Below are positions 1 through 5,033 of a DNA stretch of 7,765 bases, in pieces. The DNA is from Chloroflexota bacterium (GTDB lineage: Bacteria > Chloroflexota > Anaerolineae > Anaerolineales > DRMV01): contig JAADCW010000078.1 of assembly GCA_013154225.1 (NCBI GenBank), forward strand, positions 1 to 7,765. Direction: 5' to 3'. Under the pieces are notes generated by a model. The model did not search any database and was not told where the DNA came from. It saw only the letters and a list, made by a program, of their open reading frames with translations. Position 1 is the stretch's first letter. The number at the start of each line of letters is the position of its first letter. The translations under genes were made by a program, and so were the position numbers.

Positions 1-2368
1 CGGCCAGATGGACGGATTCCGCCGCGTCCGGATCCACCGAGCGCACCAGGTTCTGGTAAAGTTCCTCGGCCATGAAGGGCATCGCGGGCGCAATGAGTTT
101 TGCCACGGTGACCAGGGCTTCGTAGAGGGTGCTGTACGCGGCGTGCTTGTCCGCGTCCGACGCGCTCTTCCAGAAGCGGCGGCGGCTGCGGCGTAGATAC
201 CAGTTGGAAAGCCGCTCCACAAAGGCTTCCACCGGGCGGGTGGCGTTGAGCGCGTCGTAGGCTTCATAAGCCTCGGTCACGGCTTTGGTCAGCGCGTGCA
301 GTTCCGAGCGCAGCCAGCGGTCGAGTTCGGTGTAGGCCGGTTCGGTCTCCGGATCGGGTTCCCAGCCGTCCAGCGAGGCGTAGGTGGTGAAGAACGCGTA
401 AACGTTCCACAGGGTGAGGGAGAAATTCCGCACCGTGTTGCCCACCAGGTTGACGGAGAAACGCTTGCTGTCGCCGGGAGGGCCTGCAGAGAAGAAATAC
501 CAGCGCAACGCGTCCGCGCCGTGGACGTCGAGCACGTCCCACGGATCCACGATGTTGCCGCGCGATTTGGACATTTTTAGGCCGTCCTCGTCCAAAATCA
601 GGCCCAGGCAGACGACGTTCTTGAAGGCAATGTCGTCGAAAAGCAAGGTGCTGATGGCGTGCAGGGAATAGAACCAGCCGCGGGTCTGGTCAACGGCTTC
701 GCAGATGTAGTCCGCGGGGTGCTGCTTTTCAAAGATTTCCTGATTTTCAAAGGGGTAATGCCACTGCGCAACCTGCATGGCGCCCGAATCGAACCAGACG
801 TCGATGAGTTCGGGCACGCGCTTCATTTCGCCGCCGCACTTGGGGCAGGCCAGGGTGACTTCATCCACATACGGGCGGTGCAAATCCAGCCCGCTGAGGT
901 CACGGCCTGCCATTTCCGAAAGTTCGGCCACGGAACCCACCGCGTGCTGATGCCCGCATTCCTGGCACTGCCACACGGGCAGGGGCGTGCCCCAGTAGCG
1001 TTCCCGCCCCAAAGCCCAGTCAATGTTGTTTTCCAGCCAGTTGCCAAAGCGGCCGTGTTTGATGTGCTTGGGCACCCAGTTGATTTTCTCGTTGAGCGCA
1101 ACCAGGCGGTCTTTCTTGGCCGTGGTGCGGATATACCACGTTGGCCGGGCGTAGTAGAGCAGCGGCGTGCCGCAGCGCCAGCAGAAGGGGTAACTGTGGG
1201 TGTAGGTCTCCGCACGGAACATCAGACCGCGCTTTTGCAGGTCTTCGATGATAAGCGGATCCGCGTCTTTGAAGAACATGCCAGCCCACGGCCGCACCTC
1301 GTCCACGATGGTGCCGTCGGGTTTGACCGTGTTGATGACCGGCAAATCGTATTTGCGGGCCATTTCCATGTCGTCTGCGCCGAACGCGGGCGCCATGTGC
1401 ACCAGGCCGGTGCCGTCTTCGGTGGTCACGAAGTCGGCCAGTACCACAAAATGCGCGGGCTTGTCGGGCGGCACGAACGTGTACAGGGGCTGATACCGCT
1501 TGCCCTTGAGGGCCTTGCCAGGGAACGCGGCCACAATTTCGACTTCCTCGTCGCGGAAGACCTTTTCCAACAGCGGCCGCGCGACGATGAGGAACTCCTC
1601 GCCGCCGTCGGGCAGGGTGCGTTTGACCTTGACATATTCCACATCAGGATGCGCGGCCACCGCGACGTTGGCCGGCAGGGTCCACGGCGTGGTGGTCCAA
1701 ATCAACAGTGCGGTGTCGGGTTCGTCTTTGAGGGGCAGGCGGACGTACACCGAGGGATCTTCGGTGTCTTTGTAGCCCAGCGCGACCTCGTGGTCGGCCA
1801 GAGGCGTGCCGCAGCGGGGGCAGTAGGTCACCACCTTGTGCCCACGATAAATCAAGCCCTGTTCCCAAAACTGCTTCAAAATCCACCACACGCTTTCGAT
1901 GTATTCGTTGTGGTAGGTGACGTACGCGTGTTCCAGATCCACCCAAAAGGCAATCCGCTCGGTGAGTTTTTCCCAATCCTGGATGTATTCAAACACCGAT
2001 TGGCGGCAAAGTTCGTTGAATTTTGCCACGCCGTATTCTTCGATCTGGCGCTTGCTGGTGAAGCCGAGTTTTTTCTCAACCTCGATCTCCACCGGCAGGC
2101 CGTGGGTATCCCAACCGCCGCGGCGGATGATGTGATAGCCGCGCATCACCCGATAGCGCAGGAAAATGTCCTTGAAGGAACGCGAAAGGACGTGATGCAC
2201 ACCCGGCTTACCGTTAGCCGTGGGCGGGCCTTCGTAAAACACGAATTCCGGCTTGCCGCGGCGGGTTTCCTCGGTTTTGCGGAAGATATCATGCTCGCGC
2301 CAAAACTCAAGATGGCGCTCTTCCATCTTTGGCAGATTGACCTTTGGGGAAACAGGCTTGAATGGCAT
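1..2368 (-). CDS. ileS: Isoleucyl-tRNA synthetase, type 2 (IleRS2), 3' end outside window
   Basis: Cytoplasmic class I synthetase that activates isoleucine with ATP and charges tRNA-Ile. 789 residues are visible; roughly 250-300 C-terminal residues are missing if it has the usual type-2 length. The start ATG at 2368-2366 follows an AGGAGG at 2380-2375 with a 6-nt gap. Visible landmarks: GPPTANGKPGVHH at 47-59 in the HIGH region, GGWDTHGLPVE at 84-94, CPRC at 183-186, the CP1 editing motif TTTPWTLPAN at 225-234, GTGLVHMAP at 319-327 followed by the editing Asp region (ADD, 331-333), CWRC at 396-399, further Cys pairs at 468/471 and 508/511, KMSKSRGN at 598-605, and the helical anticodon-binding domain from about 650. 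The GPPTANG and GGWDTHG wording is that of type-2/archaeal-eukaryal IleRS, not of E. coli-type IleRS1 (PYANG, GWDCHG). Oddity: the HIGH signature reads GVHH at 56-59, with positions 1 and 3 of HxGH exchanged. Expression should be controlled by the T-box leader upstream. Confidence 0.97.
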   Translation of the reverse strand, partial: MPFKPVSPKVNLPKMEERHLEFWREHDIFRKTEETRRGKPEFVFYEGPPTANGKPGVHHVLSRSFKDIFLRYRVMRGYHIIRRGGWDTHGLPVEIEVEKKLGFTSKRQIEEYGVAKFNELCRQSVFEYIQDWEKLTERIAFWVDLEHAYVTYHNEYIESVWWILKQFWEQGLIYRGHKVVTYCPRCGTPLADHEVALGYKDTEDPSVYVRLPLKDEPDTALLIWTTTPWTLPANVAVAAHPDVEYVKVKRTLPDGGEEFLIVARPLLEKVFRDEEVEIVAAFPGKALKGKRYQPLYTFVPPDKPAHFVVLADFVTTEDGTGLVHMAPAFGADDMEMARKYDLPVINTVKPDGTIVDEVRPWAGMFFKDADPLIIEDLQKRGLMFRAETYTHSYPFCWRCGTPLLYYARPTWYIRTTAKKDRLVALNEKINWVPKHIKHGRFGNWLENNIDWALGRERYWGTPLPVWQCQECGHQHAVGSVAELSEMAGRDLSGLDLHRPYVDEVTLACPKCGGEMKRVPELIDVWFDSGAMQVAQWHYPFENQEIFEKQHPADYICEAVDQTRGWFYSLHAISTLLFDDIAFKNVVCLGLILDEDGLKMSKSRGNIVDPWDVLDVHGADALRWYFFSAGPPGDSKRFSVNLVGNTVRNFSLTLWNVYAFFTTYASLDGWEPDPETEPAYTELDRWLRSELHALTKAVTEAYEAYDALNATRPVEAFVERLSNWYLRRSRRRFWKSASDADKHAAYSTLYEALVTVAKLIAPAMPFMAEELYQNLVRSVDPDAAESVHLA

Positions 2369-2387
2369 GGAGAACCTCCTGAGATTT

Positions 2388-2459
2388 GTTGCCTGGTTGC
2401 CTCGTGGCTTAGTTACTTCGTTACCTGGTTACCTGGCGGCTTCTGAGACTGGTCACCTG
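2388..2459. repeat. Degenerate 8-bp tandem array, plus-strand consensus GTTACCTG
   Basis: Read on the plus strand from 2388, the sequence falls into nine consecutive octamers in one phase. Two adjacent copies are exactly GTTACCTG (2420-2427 and 2428-2435). GTTACTTC (2412-2419), GTTGCCTG (2388-2395) and GTTGCCTC (2396-2403) differ at one or two positions. GTCACCTG (2452-2459) closes the array. The units at 2404-2411, 2436-2443 and 2444-2451 are strongly decayed. On the ileS mRNA the unit reads CAGGTAAC. The array fills the 5' UTR between the T-box terminator and the ileS Shine-Dalgarno. No function is known to me; it looks like a decaying microsatellite-type expansion. Confidence 0.7.
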
Positions 2460-2470
2460 ACATTTAACCA

Positions 2471-2504
2471 TAAAACGCCCTCATCCCAAGCAGGGACGAG
2501 AGCG
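2471..2504 (-). terminator. Intrinsic terminator of the ileS T-box
   Basis: On the minus strand a 12-bp stem (arms 2504-2493 and 2487-2476, with two G-U pairs) closes a 5-nt loop and is followed by TTTTA (2475-2471). Its 5' arm contains TCGTCCCT, the usual partner of the AGGG of the T-box in the alternative antiterminator helix. Uncharged tRNA-Ile should favour the antiterminator and let transcription reach ileS. Confidence 0.9.
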
Positions 2505-2757
2505 CGTACTCCCGCGGTACCACCCTGGTTCCCGCCCAATGGGCGGGCACTCGGTCGGGCACGGCCTGGGAAGGCTTATGCCCGCGCCCCGATAACGGCG
2601 GGCGAAACCGGCGCCCCTACTGGGGGCTTGCGCCCCGTTCGGTTTGCGGCTCCGGAGGGATTTTCGGCCTGCTGCTGCCGCCCGGCTTCCACCATCCCGG
2701 GCTCGCTGGAGGCGCTTCACAAGCCTACTCGTCTCCATCAACACCTTTGGCTGTTGT
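2471..2757 (-). ncRNA. T-box riboswitch, tRNA-Ile responsive, upstream of ileS
   Basis: Cis-acting leader RNA that senses the charging state of tRNA-Ile. In transcript order it shows: AGTAGGC on the 5' side of the specifier loop (inside rc 2735-2725); the distal stem I signature AGCGAGC...GATGGTG...GCCGGGC (2707-2680); the specifier region GGCCGAAAATCC with ATC (Ile) at 2661-2659; stem II sequences; a stem III hairpin with 7-bp arms (2547-2541 and 2537-2531, 3-nt loop); the T-box core AACCAGGGTGGTACCGCGG (2530-2512), whose TGGT bulge would pair with the tRNA ACCA end (discriminator A73); then a terminator. Reading the specifier as ATC rests on its distance to the lower stem (one nucleotide before CTCC, as in the Leu leader) and on ileS being downstream. 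Read straight after GAA, the triplet would be AAT (Asn). Confidence 0.93.
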
Positions 2758-2763
2758 GCCCAA

Positions 2764-2792
2764 ATTATGCCATAAGAAAGGGAATGGGTCAA
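2764..2792 (-). promoter_or_regulatory. Sigma70-type promoter of ileS
   Basis: Minus-strand -35 TTGACC (2792-2787) and -10 CATAAT (2769-2764) are separated by exactly 17 nt. Each hexamer is one mismatch from consensus. Transcription would start near 2757, giving a leader of about 390 nt that carries the full T-box. Confidence 0.82.
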
Positions 2793-2895
2793 CCATCCGC
2801 CTGGGCAAAAACACCCCATACAGCGCCTTCCAAAATGCCGTGGTGTAGTAAAATTATCTTACGCAAGGCATCTTAACAACCACCGCATCAACTAT

Positions 2896-2900
2896 GGAGG
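2896..2900 (+). promoter_or_regulatory. Shine-Dalgarno that decides the start of the SPW-like gene
   Basis: GGAGG lies 3 nt before the ATG at 2904 and 6 nt before the ATG at 2907. The 6-nt spacing is the usual one in this window (ileS 6 nt, the 3921 gene 6 nt, leuS 5 nt), so 2907 is preferred. Confidence 0.65.
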
Positions 2901-2906
2901 TGCATG

Positions 2907-3275
2907 ATGAAAGCCACCAAAGTGCTTGGCTGGGTTCTGGCAATCCTTGGAGCGTGGATGATCGCCGCGCCCTTTGTATGGGGTTACGCCGCACAGGGCG
3001 TGACTTCCGACGTGATCGCGGGCGTGATTTGGGTTGTCTTTGGCCTGTGGATTGCCCTCACCGAGATGGGCGACGCCATCAAACTGTTGGGCTGGCTCAG
3101 CGCGCTGCTGGGCGTCCTGGTTATGTTTGCGCCTGGCATCCTGGGCTACGGCCAAATCCTTTCCGCCTTGTGGAACGACCTTATCATGGGTTTTCTTGGC
3201 ATGGTGTTGGGTGCATGGGCCGCCTACAACGCGCCTGAAGGCACCACGGCTCCCCAGCCTGCATCGCACCACTAA
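2907..3275 (+). CDS. Small integral membrane protein with two SPW-like repeats
   Basis: 122 residues from the preferred ATG at 2907; an ATG directly before it at 2904 would add one Met. There are four hydrophobic segments, at about residues 7-27, 35-52, 59-80 and 91-108, and a short polar, Pro/His-containing C-terminus (109-122). The two halves look like tandem repeats: LGW...AAPFVWGY (7-27) and LGW...MFAPGILGY (61-81). This pattern resembles the SPW-repeat membrane family, in which a Trp-containing helix ends in S-P-W. Here the tripeptide has become A-P-F and A-P-G, so the assignment is by architecture only. The family's biochemical role is not established. The gene stands alone, divergent from ileS and upstream of the tRNA genes. 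A weak -10-like TAAAAT is present at 2849-2854, but no convincing -35. No clear intrinsic terminator follows the stop. Confidence 0.8.
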   Translation: MKATKVLGWVLAILGAWMIAAPFVWGYAAQGVTSDVIAGVIWVVFGLWIALTEMGDAIKLLGWLSALLGVLVMFAPGILGYGQILSALWNDLIMGFLGMVLGAWAAYNAPEGTTAPQPASHH

Positions 3276-3309
3276 TTGGACAAGAAACCGTGCGGCGAGG
3301 TAAATTTTC

Positions 3310-3338
3310 TTGACACCCCCCACCCTCTCAGGTACAAT
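3310..3338 (+). promoter_or_regulatory. Strong sigma70-type promoter for tRNA-Ala(CGC)
   Basis: A perfect -35 TTGACA (3310-3315) and -10 TACAAT (3333-3338) are separated by 17 nt. The expected start near 3345 leaves only about 11 nt before the mature tRNA 5' end, typical of a stable-RNA promoter. Confidence 0.88.
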
Positions 3339-3355
3339 TTGCCTCGCTGCTGGAT

Positions 3356-3428
3356 GGGCCTGTAGCGCAGTTGGGAGCGCGCTTCAATCGCACTGAAGAG
3401 GTCGCGGGTTCGAATCCCGCCAGGTCCA
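3356..3428 (+). tRNA. tRNA-Ala (anticodon CGC)
   Basis: A 73-nt cloverleaf folds completely: a 7-bp acceptor stem with G3:U70, the main alanine identity pair; D stem GCGC/GCGC; anticodon stem CTTCA/TGAAG around loop ATCGCAC, giving anticodon CGC for codon GCG; a 5-nt variable loop AGGTC; T stem GCGGG/CCCGC with loop TTCGAAT; and discriminator A73. The next bases are CTA, so the 3' CCA is not encoded and must be added by CCA-adding enzyme. Positions 32 and 38 are A and C. Confidence 0.96.
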
Positions 3429-3434
3429 CTAAGG

Positions 3435-3463
3435 TGGACAATCTTGTCCGACCATGATAAAAT
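3435..3463 (+). promoter_or_regulatory. Extended -10 promoter for tRNA-Ala(GGC), overlapping an inverted repeat
   Basis: -35-like TGGACA (3435-3440) and -10 TAAAAT (3458-3463) are separated by 17 nt, with an extended -10 TG at 3455-3456. The start would fall near 3470, about 11 nt before the tRNA. The perfect inverted repeat GGACAA-TC-TTGTCC (3436-3449) overlaps the -35 and spacer. It could be an operator or part of the 3' trailer of the first tRNA transcript; it has no T-run and so is not an obvious terminator. Confidence 0.68.
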
Positions 3464-3480
3464 CAGCACCACAAACTCGT

Positions 3481-3556
3481 GGGCCCATGGCGCAGTTGGG
3501 AGCGCGTCTCAATGGCATTGAGAAGGTCGAGGGTTCGAGTCCCTCTGGGTCCACCA
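3481..3556 (+). tRNA. tRNA-Ala (anticodon GGC), CCA encoded
   Basis: The cloverleaf body is 3481-3553: acceptor GGGCCCA/TGGGTCC with the alanine identity pair G3:U70, D stem GCGC/GCGC, anticodon stem TCTCA/TGAGA around loop ATGGCAT (anticodon GGC, codons GCC/GCU), variable loop AGGTC, T stem GAGGG/CCCTC, and discriminator A73. CCA follows at 3554-3556 and may be encoded. The loop carries the A32-U38 combination known as a conserved feature of bacterial tRNA-Ala(GGC). The D arm is identical to that of the preceding tRNA-Ala(CGC), so the two look like paralogues. Confidence 0.96.
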
Positions 3557-3561
3557 ACCCT

Positions 3562-3591
3562 GCACCCGGTCCACGAACCGGGTGCTACTTT
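3562..3591 (+). terminator. Hairpin after tRNA-Ala(GGC), possible terminator
   Basis: A perfect 9-bp stem, GCACCCGGT (3562-3570) and ACCGGGTGC (3577-3585), closes a 6-nt loop and is followed by the weak tail TACTTT. It may end the tRNA transcript, but the U-tract is poor. Its 3' arm can alternatively pair downstream: GGTGCT (3581-3586) with AGCACC (3596-3601), so two mutually exclusive hairpins are possible. Confidence 0.5.
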
Positions 3592-3609
3592 CGTAAGCAC
3601 CTTTGACAA

Positions 3610-3890
3610 CAGCAGAAGTACCCCTTGCAGGAGTAGTAGGCCATCGGCGCAGCGAGCCGGGGAGGGTGAAAGCCCGGCATGGCACCCCCGCCGAGTGCCC
3701 AGGCCGAACTCGCCTGCGGCTTCCTCAAAGCCATGAGGAAGCCTCTCCGTCGGCGAACGTGCGCCAAGTAGTCGGCGGCGGCAGCGCCCGTTATCGCGCC
3801 CCCGAGAGGTCGCAGGCCCGCCTGCGGCAACCAGGGTGGTACCGCGGAGGCCAAGCCTTCGTCCCTGATGGGACGAAGGCTTTTTCTTTT
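3610..3890 (+). ncRNA. T-box riboswitch, tRNA-Leu responsive, upstream of the unknown gene and leuS
   Basis: Leader RNA that senses tRNA-Leu charging. Stem I base GCAGG (3627-3631) pairs with CCTGC (3713-3717). AGTAGGCC (3635-3642) forms the 5' side of the specifier loop. The distal signature AGCGAGCC...GGGTG...GCCCGGC spans 3651-3678. The specifier region GGCCGAACTCG carries CTC (Leu) at 3709-3711. A perfect 10-bp hairpin (3718-3727 and 3734-3743) follows stem I. Stem III has arms 3811-3817 and 3820-3826. The T-box core AACCAGGGTGGTACCGCGG lies at 3829-3847, with the UGGU bulge at 3837-3840. The core and the terminator arm TCGTCCCT are identical to those of the ileS leader. No good promoter is seen between the tRNA-Ala gene and stem I, so the true 5' end is uncertain. 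Confidence 0.94.
3853..3890 (+). terminator. Intrinsic terminator of the Leu T-box
   Basis: A perfect 13-bp stem (3853-3865 and 3870-3882) with loop TGAT is followed by a T-rich tract (TTTTTCTTTT, 3881-3890). The 5' arm contains TCGTCCCT, which can instead pair with the T-box AGGG in the antiterminator. Confidence 0.95.
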
Positions 3891-3909
3891 CCCGTCTTGC
3901 TCATCAGAG

Positions 3910-3914
3910 AGGAG
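3910..3914 (+). promoter_or_regulatory. Shine-Dalgarno that fixes the start of the zinc-ribbon gene
   Basis: AGGAG lies 6 nt before the ATG at 3921 and just downstream of the T-box terminator. It argues against any start further upstream inside the riboswitch. Confidence 0.8.
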
Positions 3915-3920
3915 CCCACA

Positions 3921-4991
3921 ATGCAAATGGATGCGGAAACCCGCACTCGGCGCTGGTCTGCCTTGCAAGACAAAGCCGCTGAAATTCAAACCGCGGCCGC
4001 TCTGGGGCATGCCGCCGACGCCTTGGAAGATATGGACGCCAAAGTCAACGCCCTGACCGACAAGGTACGCCAACTGCGCGCCCAAGGTTACCGCTACGCC
4101 AAAGTGTTGGATGCCCAGGTAGCCCAAATCGCGCAAGACTGGCCTACCACCCGCAGGCAAGCCCAAGATGTCCTGACCCAACGCCGTGGCGACCTGCGCG
4201 ACCTCAACGCAAGCCTTTCCCGAATTTTGGCCCAAGGCCAACGCGCAACCACCGAAGCCGAAATGGATGCGGCCAAAGACGCGCTCGATCGCCTCGAAGA
4301 CCGCATTGACCAGGCCGAGCGCGACGTAGAAGGTGCTTTCGACGGGTTCTCAAAACGGGTAGATAAGACCGCCCACGAAATCGAACATCTCCTTTGGGCC
4401 AGCGACCAATGGGCCAAAATCTCCTTTGACCCTTACCCCGAAGAAGCCCTGGTAGATGCCTGCGAAGCCCAATGGCTTATCCGAGATGATGAAGGCCCCA
4501 AGGGTGTCCTCTTCCTCACCGACGCCCGCCTCATCATGGAACAAAAAGAAAAAATCGCCACCAAAAAAGTGCTTTTCATTGCCACCGAGAAAAAACTGGT
4601 GCAAAACCTTCAATTTGCTGCGCCCATCGGCGCGGTGGAAGTGCAGGAAAGCGTTGATGCCCGCGGCGGCTTTTTGGGACTGGGCACCCGCGAACTCCTG
4701 ACCCTGAAATTCACCGCAGCCACCGAAGGCAAACGCATCTCCCAGGCCAAACTTCGGCTCTTCCACGGCGCAGACAACGACCAATGGGCAGCCCGCATCA
4801 AGCAAGTGCAACGCGGCGACCTGACCCAAGAAGCCATTGACGCCCAGGCCGATGGCAAAACCACAGAAGAAACATCACCGCACGACATCCCCACCCATTG
4901 CCCCGCGTGCGGTGCGTTATTTACCCAACCCGTAGTCAAAGGCATGCGCGAACTGCGTTGCGAATACTGCGGTGCGGTCGTGCGCTTATAG
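3921..4991 (+). CDS. Unrecognised coiled-coil / PH-like / zinc-ribbon protein in the Leu T-box operon
   Basis: 356 residues; I do not recognise the family. No signal peptide or membrane segment is visible, so it is probably cytoplasmic. Residues 5-160 are charged, Ala/Gln/Asp/Arg-rich and predicted helical, with heptad-like stretches (about 35-55 and 85-155), suggesting a coiled coil. Residues about 180-297 look like a mainly beta domain with the pattern GVLFLTDARLIM (195-206), reminiscent of bacterial PH/GRAM-like domains, and end in a helix (DQWAARIKQV). A polar linker (298-324) leads to a C-terminal zinc ribbon with CPAC at 327-330 and CEYC at 347-350. The gene lies between the Leu T-box terminator and leuS, 42 nt before the leuS ATG with no terminator between, so it should be co-induced with leuS when leucyl-tRNA is scarce. 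The reading frame is open upstream to 3603, but that part is riboswitch. Function unknown; a role in translation or a starvation response is only a guess from context. Confidence 0.9.
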   Translation: MQMDAETRTRRWSALQDKAAEIQTAAALGHAADALEDMDAKVNALTDKVRQLRAQGYRYAKVLDAQVAQIAQDWPTTRRQAQDVLTQRRGDLRDLNASLSRILAQGQRATTEAEMDAAKDALDRLEDRIDQAERDVEGAFDGFSKRVDKTAHEIEHLLWASDQWAKISFDPYPEEALVDACEAQWLIRDDEGPKGVLFLTDARLIMEQKEKIATKKVLFIATEKKLVQNLQFAAPIGAVEVQESVDARGGFLGLGTRELLTLKFTAATEGKRISQAKLRLFHGADNDQWAARIKQVQRGDLTQEAIDAQADGKTTEETSPHDIPTHCPACGALFTQPVVKGMRELRCEYCGAVVRL

Positions 4992-5033
4992 CCACAACTG
5001 CAATACCACAATCACCTCACCCTGGAGGTTGCT

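Noticed and set aside
8..196. Small plus-strand open frame at the left edge
   Set aside because: Antisense to the anticodon-binding domain of IleRS; no independent support.
659..2446. Long plus-strand open frame (595 codons) over ileS
   Set aside because: It is antisense to the well-supported ileS frame, has no family resemblance and is His/Val/Phe-rich as expected for a complement of GC-rich coding sequence.
2388..2459. Octamer array as a CRISPR
   Set aside because: Units are 8 bp and directly adjacent, without spacers or longer repeats.
2253..2876. Plus-strand open frame (207 codons) across the ileS start and leader
   Set aside because: It covers the ileS 5' end, the repeat array and the T-box on the other strand; no recognisable protein features.
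3603..3631. TTGACA at 3603-3608 as promoter of the Leu T-box
   Set aside because: At 17-nt spacing the -10 would be TGCAGG, which is poor, and the start would fall inside stem I, removing the 5' strand of the specifier stem.
3603..3920. Upstream extension of the zinc-ribbon gene to a start at 3603
   Set aside because: This stretch is the Leu T-box riboswitch with specifier, core and terminator; a good Shine-Dalgarno sits 6 nt before the ATG at 3921.
3585..4241. Minus-strand open frame (218 codons) over the Leu T-box and the next gene
   Set aside because: Antisense to a riboswitch and to a supported gene; no ribosome binding site or family features that would support it.
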